Assembly (NCBI GenBank): GCA_028023455.1
Contig: JAQFVV010000112.1
Location: forward strand, 3,074,001 to 3,138,000
Direction: 5' to 3'
DNA from: Epiperipatus broadwayi
Lineage: Eukaryota; Onychophora; Udeonychophora; Euonychophora; Peripatidae
Length of the DNA: 64,000 bases
Notes under the pieces: model-generated
Databases searched by the model: none
The model's input: only the letters and a program-made list of their open reading frames with translations
Told to the model about the DNA's origin: nothing
In this document: positions 59,463-64,000 of the stretch, in pieces
How positions within the stretch are numbered: position 1 is the stretch's first letter
How the letters are laid out: every line of letters starts with the position of its first letter
Position numbers and translations under genes: made by a program

Positions 59463-60030
59463 CATGAAATGTTGTGTTGGTTTTGAATTTAAAATTTCAT
59501 TTTTAAGATGAAATTATCAAAATTTACTTTGTCAATTACTTGAGCACATTGATTCCAGATTATGTTGATTCTATTTACACTTCTTTATTTTTCCAAAAGA
59601 AAAATGATGATAAATATATTTGGTATAAGACTTACAAACTGGCAGATATCAATTTAATTACATGTCAGTTTACTAGTTTCTATGATTAGCTATTTTGGGT
59701 AAGTCTCAGGTATTAGAAAAAAAAATCAATAGTTTCATAGTAATTCTTCAACTGAATAAAAGATTTGCAAGGCCACTTTGGTTCTTTATTTTAGTTATGG
59801 GTATGACTATCTAACCAGCTGAATCTCATCACCATCTTTATTCATGTAGACATATAGTTTTATTTGTTTCTTAGCCAAATAAATCCTTTTTGAATGTGGT
59901 TGACTCAAACACCATTGAGCTTTGGATCAATTTTTAAATGGGGATGGGGATGGAGAGGGGGGGAGATCTCAGTTTAGCCATTAAATAATAAGACTAATTT
60001 TATGGATGTCTTAAGTTATTTCCTGCGCAG
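59463..60030. other. AT-rich stretch
   Basis: Nothing supported beyond a short G-rich patch near 59,940-59,965. Confidence 0.35.
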
Positions 60031-60034
60031 TTTA

Positions 60035-60175
60035 GTGATAGAATAGCAGACTTAAGAGCTAATGGTCTCTGTATTGAAGCTGAATTTTGCCGTATCTGTG
60101 TTCAATCCATACACAATCTTTTGAGTGATTAATGATTTAATTATTATCATTATTTAAAGCATATCTTTAAAGAAA
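60035..60175 (+). repeat. SINE-like family C, partial
   Basis: gaatagcagacttaagagct (A box region), decayed B box, then gtgattaatgatttaattat similar to the core. Weak. Confidence 0.35.
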
Positions 60176-60344
60176 TTAATAAATAATCTTTTATTAAATC
60201 TAGTTTTATCATATTGATGCATTTTAATCCAAATATCAATTTGATATAACTGGATTTAATAAAGGCTTATTTATTCAATTCATTAAGGCTTATTACAAAT
60301 ATTTTTAGCTCCTATAAATAAAATTTATATATATAAATAACTTA

Positions 60345-60422
60345 ATGGTTAAGAGCTGGCAAACCTTGGATTTGAACCTCAGATTTCGCCCTTCTATCAT
60401 TGCGCTAAACCATATAGGGGAA
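60345..60422 (-). repeat. tRNA-like unit
   Basis: Minus: CCTATATGGTTTAGCGCAAT (A box) and GAGGTTCAAATCC (B box) with 30-35 bases between. The 3' side (AAGGTTTGCC) does not close an acceptor stem. Confidence 0.55.
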
Positions 60423-61220
60423 AACGAATGTTGCTTTATCGATCAGGAATTTTTTTTAAGAAATCAAACACCAAATATTATTTAGCTGAAACCACGATCT
60501 ATCACTTCACTTCCAGAATCTGCCATTGGGCACCGTTGTACCAAAAACACGAAGGCCAATAAGACTTACTTAAACTGATATTACTTTGAAAATTAATCCG
60601 AAAGTAATAAATTTATGCTCTTAAAATAAAAAAATACCAATCAATTAACTTTATTCACATATTTATTTTAGCGCAAGGACTTGATGAAGACTGAACCAAT
60701 GTTGCCAAGTCATTTTTAATTTTTCATATACTTCTGTAACTTCAAAACGGATGAAAACTTAATTATTTTATTTCAGAAACTATTGTCATGACTAAATATT
60801 TGATCTTAGGAAAAATAGTTTATTTTCCAATAAAAGAGAATTTTTTTTTTTAAAAAAAAAATCTTGTAACGATTCTTCACGAATGTCTTACAATAGAAAC
60901 ATACTAAACAATAATTGTATACAGTATATATTCTGCTAAACTTTAATCACTAGAACAATATGTTTGCACTTTACAGGTAATTAGTGAGATTATCATCTTC
61001 TACCATTAGTATATCTATTGTTGTCTTAACCTTTAGATAACATAAATATGATTGTCGTATGCCTTGTATGTGCATCAAACCCTTTGAAGACAGATGACCA
61101 AGGAAGAATACCTGATCGTCATCGATGTCCATTGCCAATTTAGTTAATATAAATTATTCTAATATTTAAATATTCAAAAGTTCATTTTAACATTTAATAA
61201 AATATCTTATGGTATAATAA
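60423..61220. other. AT-rich stretch
   Basis: Nothing supported. Confidence 0.35.
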
Positions 61221-61224
61221 CACT

Positions 61225-61415
61225 GAACCAACTAACCATGTCTTTACCTTAGATTTAAATCTGGATTGAATAGACTTCAACATTTTTTTTAGCAGATTAA
61301 TTAAGGATTTTTTTCAAATATACTGTTTACTTTCAATTCATATAACTAACCAAAATTGCTGGGCAGGAGATGAGTATTTACTGATTCTTAGCTAAAAGAT
61401 AAAACTAGGATGGAA
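61225..61415 (+). repeat. SINE-like family C, partial
   Basis: aactaaccatgtctttacc, then a B-box-like TTAGATTTAAATCTGG, then core ataactaaccaaaattgct, gatgagtatttactgattct. Confidence 0.5.
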
Positions 61416-61584
61416 AACTCTTTAAATCTGGTTAAATACCATCTTTTCTTTTACTGATTTTATGTGAAAGATTGTTAGAGAATACAGTAGGCTATTTAAA
61501 GCCCATTTATTTCCCTTTATTGCAAAATTTAATGAACTTTTTATCATTATAATTAAAACTAAAGTATTTATTATACATAAATAT

Positions 61585-61815
61585 AGGGAATTTGAACTCA
61601 GACTTTCAAACCCTTTTGCTATCCACACTATCTCATACTACTGGTACACATGATCACACACATCCAGAAAGGGTAAATAATCACCAATGCTAAATCAGCA
61701 CTCATCAGTTGGTCTAGACTACTATCTTCCATATAATCAGTCCTCAGTTTATATTAAGATAACAAATGATTACACTTTAATGGACAGATTTCAACCCACT
61801 CCAACCTCCAACTGT
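61585..61815 (-). repeat. SINE-like family B copy
   Basis: gggaatttgaactcagactt (B box reversed), tacacatgatcacacacatc, aatcagcactcatcagttgg and actttaatggacagatttca. Confidence 0.65.
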
Positions 61816-62235
61816 TCAGCAATCCATACAATTAGGCTCCAGGTATAAGAGTGCCTGGTATTTTCAAATCTTACATATTAAGCCTGCATTCTGCCTATCC
61901 CTCTTTATGTATTTAAATGGATACTGTACTATACATGAGGGGTCAAAGTGACTTGAGGACAACATGGGCATGACAACAATATTGACATCAGCATGAATTT
62001 AGGAATTCTACCATCAGATTTCAATGGTATGGATGGCTTTAATGAGGTGATTGAATTAGAGTATTTTATTGTCATATTGGATTGCCATTGATTTCTTAAC
62101 ATATGTACAAAATTTTAATGAAATCTTCTTGATAGAAGTCTGTTAAACTTAATTATAAAATTTATCCTAAACAAAGAGTTTTTGAAATAAGTAAAATCAT
62201 TTAAAAAACTAATAAATCTAAATAAACTGATTTAT
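61816..62235. other. Less AT-rich stretch, possible SINE B extension
   Basis: gacaacatgggcatgacaac near 61,960 resembles the long-form extension of family B in the opposite orientation. Not certain. Confidence 0.3.
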
Positions 62236-62239
62236 CATC

Positions 62240-63250
62240 ATTGTCAACCATAATCAATCCACTGCATGATAAAAGTCATTCCATGTTCAATCCATCTCTG
62301 ATATTTAGCCTCTCTTTTCCACATTACCCCTGCACACTTCCTTATTTCATCCATCCACCTCATATGTGGTCTCTTACTAGATCTTTTACAATTTCTTTGA
62401 ATCCAGCTTAAGATTTCAATTTCCCATCTATTATTATTTTTTTAATATGTGTCCAAACCAACTACACTTCAGTCTCTTAATTCTTTCAACAATGTCAATA
62501 ACATCTGTTTGTTCTCGTACCCATGTATTTTATTTTTGATCTTTTCTTGTTATTCCTAACATGCATCTCTCCATACTTCTTTGAGTGATTTGAAATCTCC
62601 GTATTGCTCTTCTGTTAAGTGTTTAAGTCTATGATCCATAAGTAAGAACTGGTAAAACACATTTATTAAAAACCTTCCTTTTCAAACACATAGGAATATT
62701 TCCTTTTAATAGTAAGTTATTATACCAAAAGCACTTCAACCAAATTTAATTCTATGATTAATTTCATCCATTATGTTTCCATCTGTAGTAATAATCTGAC
62801 CAAGGTATTTGTAGTTGTTCTTCTATCTCATCATTATCAACTTTATTTTCATCTTTTGAGAAAATCTATTGAATATTGCTTTAGTCTTTTCAACATTTAC
62901 CTTTAGTCCTACTTTCTTATTCTTATCTGATAACTCTTGCAACATTTCCTGAAACTCTGAAGTATTATTTGCAAAAGTAAGTACATTATCTGTAAAATCT
63001 AAAAAATTTAAATAATCTCCAATTACTTTTATTCCTTTAACTTCCCATTTTAATTCACAAATACTTCTTGCAGCACTGCTGTAAAAAGTTTTGGAGATAT
63101 GGAGTCACCCTGTCTTATACCTTTCTCAATGTCATCCTTCCTAGTATAATCTATTGTTGAGGAAATTATAAAATAAAACAGTTTCTTGCCTTCAACATAT
63201 TTTTGATACAATTGTATTGTTTCCTCTGTAGAATATAAGAGTAAACTATG
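62240..63250 (-). mobile_element. Non-LTR retrotransposon, RT palm to C-terminus, dead
   Basis: Longest LINE remnant in the window. Minus translation keeps the RT block GIRQGDSISPKLFTA (about 63,070-63,120). Where the YADD or FADD box should be it reads DFTDNVLTFANN, followed by EFQEMLQELS and VGLKVNVEKTKAIF. Further on are YLGQIITTDGN, VGLDTY, NNNRWEIEILSW, KRPHMRWMDEIRKCAG and MWKREAKYQRW. This is the reverse transcriptase plus C-terminal tail of an RTE-like element, which primes reverse transcription on nicked DNA. The catalytic Asp pair is changed and frameshifts occur, so it is inactive. 5'-truncated near 63,250; endonuclease domain absent. Confidence 0.8.
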
Positions 63251-63770
63251 AAATTTATATAAAGCTAATAAAAATCTATGACATCTAATTTTATAAAATA
63301 TATTCTTATGTTCATTTTATAACTTAATATAGGTTTTATTTCTAATATTATGATTTTATCAAGCACTTTGCTTTTATGCTTGATGAGCATTCTTCTTCCA
63401 GTGGGTGGGAATTATTAAAAAGATAATTACAAATTATTTTATTTAGGACCAAGCATAGCATATTTCAAATGTTACTCTATTTAAGAATAATTCTGTTTAT
63501 TTTCTAAATAACCTGTGTGATCATTTTGCTTGGTAATGTTAAAACTAAAAAATAATTTATTTTTACTAATAAATTTTATAAATATAGCTTTATTTCTGAA
63601 TATTATGCAAATAAAACACTTATTTATAAGTAAGTTTTAGTGAAGAAGATATAAATTAAATGTTAATATCAATAGGCTGAGCGTTTTCGCGGATCCATGC
63701 CTCATAATCATAGCCATCATAAAAAATATACAATAAAATATATGCAAAAATATTTAAATAAGCCAGTGTT
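63251..63770. other. AT-rich stretch; likely PLE 3' flank near its end
   Basis: No gene. From about 63,660 the sequence lies downstream of the PLE stop codon and has a few CpG (gcgttttcgcgg). Confidence 0.35.
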
Positions 63771-63777
63771 ATGTAGA

Positions 63778-64000
63778 CTATTTCTTTGAGATCTCAAAGC
63801 AAGTATCTTTTCTATTGATACCATGGATGTTTCTATTAATGTAGAATGCTTCTTTTATTTTTCTCTTATGATCGTTTGACTCTGAGTGTAAGATTATAAG
63901 ATTGGCAAGTGTGAAGTTGGGTGCAGATTGCTTGGCATGCTCCAAAAATACAGAGGATGTATTGTTGATCTTCTGATCTCTTCTGTAAGTGTACAGGTGT
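63778..64000 (-). mobile_element. Penelope-like GIY-YIG C-terminal part, open at window edge
   Basis: Minus frame uninterrupted from the window end to TAG at 63,778-63,780 (about 73 codons). It reads INNTSSVFLEHAKQSAPNF, LANLIILHSESNDHKRKIKE, AFYINRNIHGINRK. This aligns with the second half of the GIY-YIG domain in the 32.7 and 39.9-kb copies (SSALYIH..., FERNEIKRINESLL). The E of KRKIKEAFYINR is the expected catalytic Glu, followed by Asn. GIY and YIG motifs would lie beyond the window. No defect is visible, so this may be the youngest PLE here. Confidence 0.75.

Overview
The window looks like non-genic DNA (intergenic or deep intronic) from an animal nuclear genome that is very AT-rich and packed with repeats. 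I found no convincing host protein-coding exon, no functional tRNA or rRNA gene, and nothing bacterial or plasmid-like. The mix of tRNA-derived SINEs, Penelope-like retroelements, non-LTR retrotransposon remnants, long perfect microsatellites and strong AT bias is what I associate with a cephalopod, most likely an octopus. That assignment is an inference from repeat character and is only moderately secure. Most long open frames are microsatellites read in frame or chance frames in AT-rich DNA.

The recognisable content is almost all mobile-element debris. (1) Four Penelope-like element (PLE) C-termini with a GIY-YIG endonuclease domain: about 7.0-7.5 kb (minus, best preserved), 32.7-33.0 kb (plus, YIG motif deleted), 39.7-40.3 kb (plus, general-base Glu replaced) and 63.8-64.0 kb (minus, open at the window edge). 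The first is followed, in its own direction, by a tRNA-like unit, a hammerhead-ribozyme-like motif and a 29-bp repeat. The same terminal sequence recurs as a head-to-head inverted pair at 56.46-56.94 kb. (2) Non-LTR retrotransposon 3' ends at 1.8-2.3, 10.5-10.7, 30.1-30.5, 45.2-45.7 and 62.2-63.25 kb; the last keeps part of the reverse-transcriptase palm domain. (3) Three abundant SINE-like families, called A, B and C here, plus a very short tRNA-shaped retroposon family with four copies. (4) Fold-back or MITE-like palindromes at 20.1, 32.3, 37.6, 39.3 and 56.7 kb. (5) Microsatellites, including about 47 perfect TATC units, about 45 TTA units and an 85-bp TA run, and a two-copy 322-bp tandem duplication at 46.2-46.8 kb.

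Region by region: 0-7.5 kb is SINE, LINE and PLE debris. 7.5-9 kb is cleaner and holds a CpG-retaining patch with a 76-codon frame. 9-26 kb is dense in SINEs A, B and C, with a SINE B cluster at 21.8-24.8 kb and an unexplained 121-codon stop-free frame at 17.07-17.43 kb. 26-29.7 kb is repeat-poor. 30-48 kb mixes LINE and PLE remnants, palindromes and microsatellites. 48-54.5 kb is the cleanest stretch and has a CpG cluster at 53.05-53.28 kb. 54.6-55.9 kb is a TATC satellite with a higher-order repeat of about 560 bp. 56-64 kb returns to PLE, SINE and LINE debris.

No genes here can be said to work together. The story of the window is repeated waves of retroelement and palindromic-element insertion, followed by decay and microsatellite growth.
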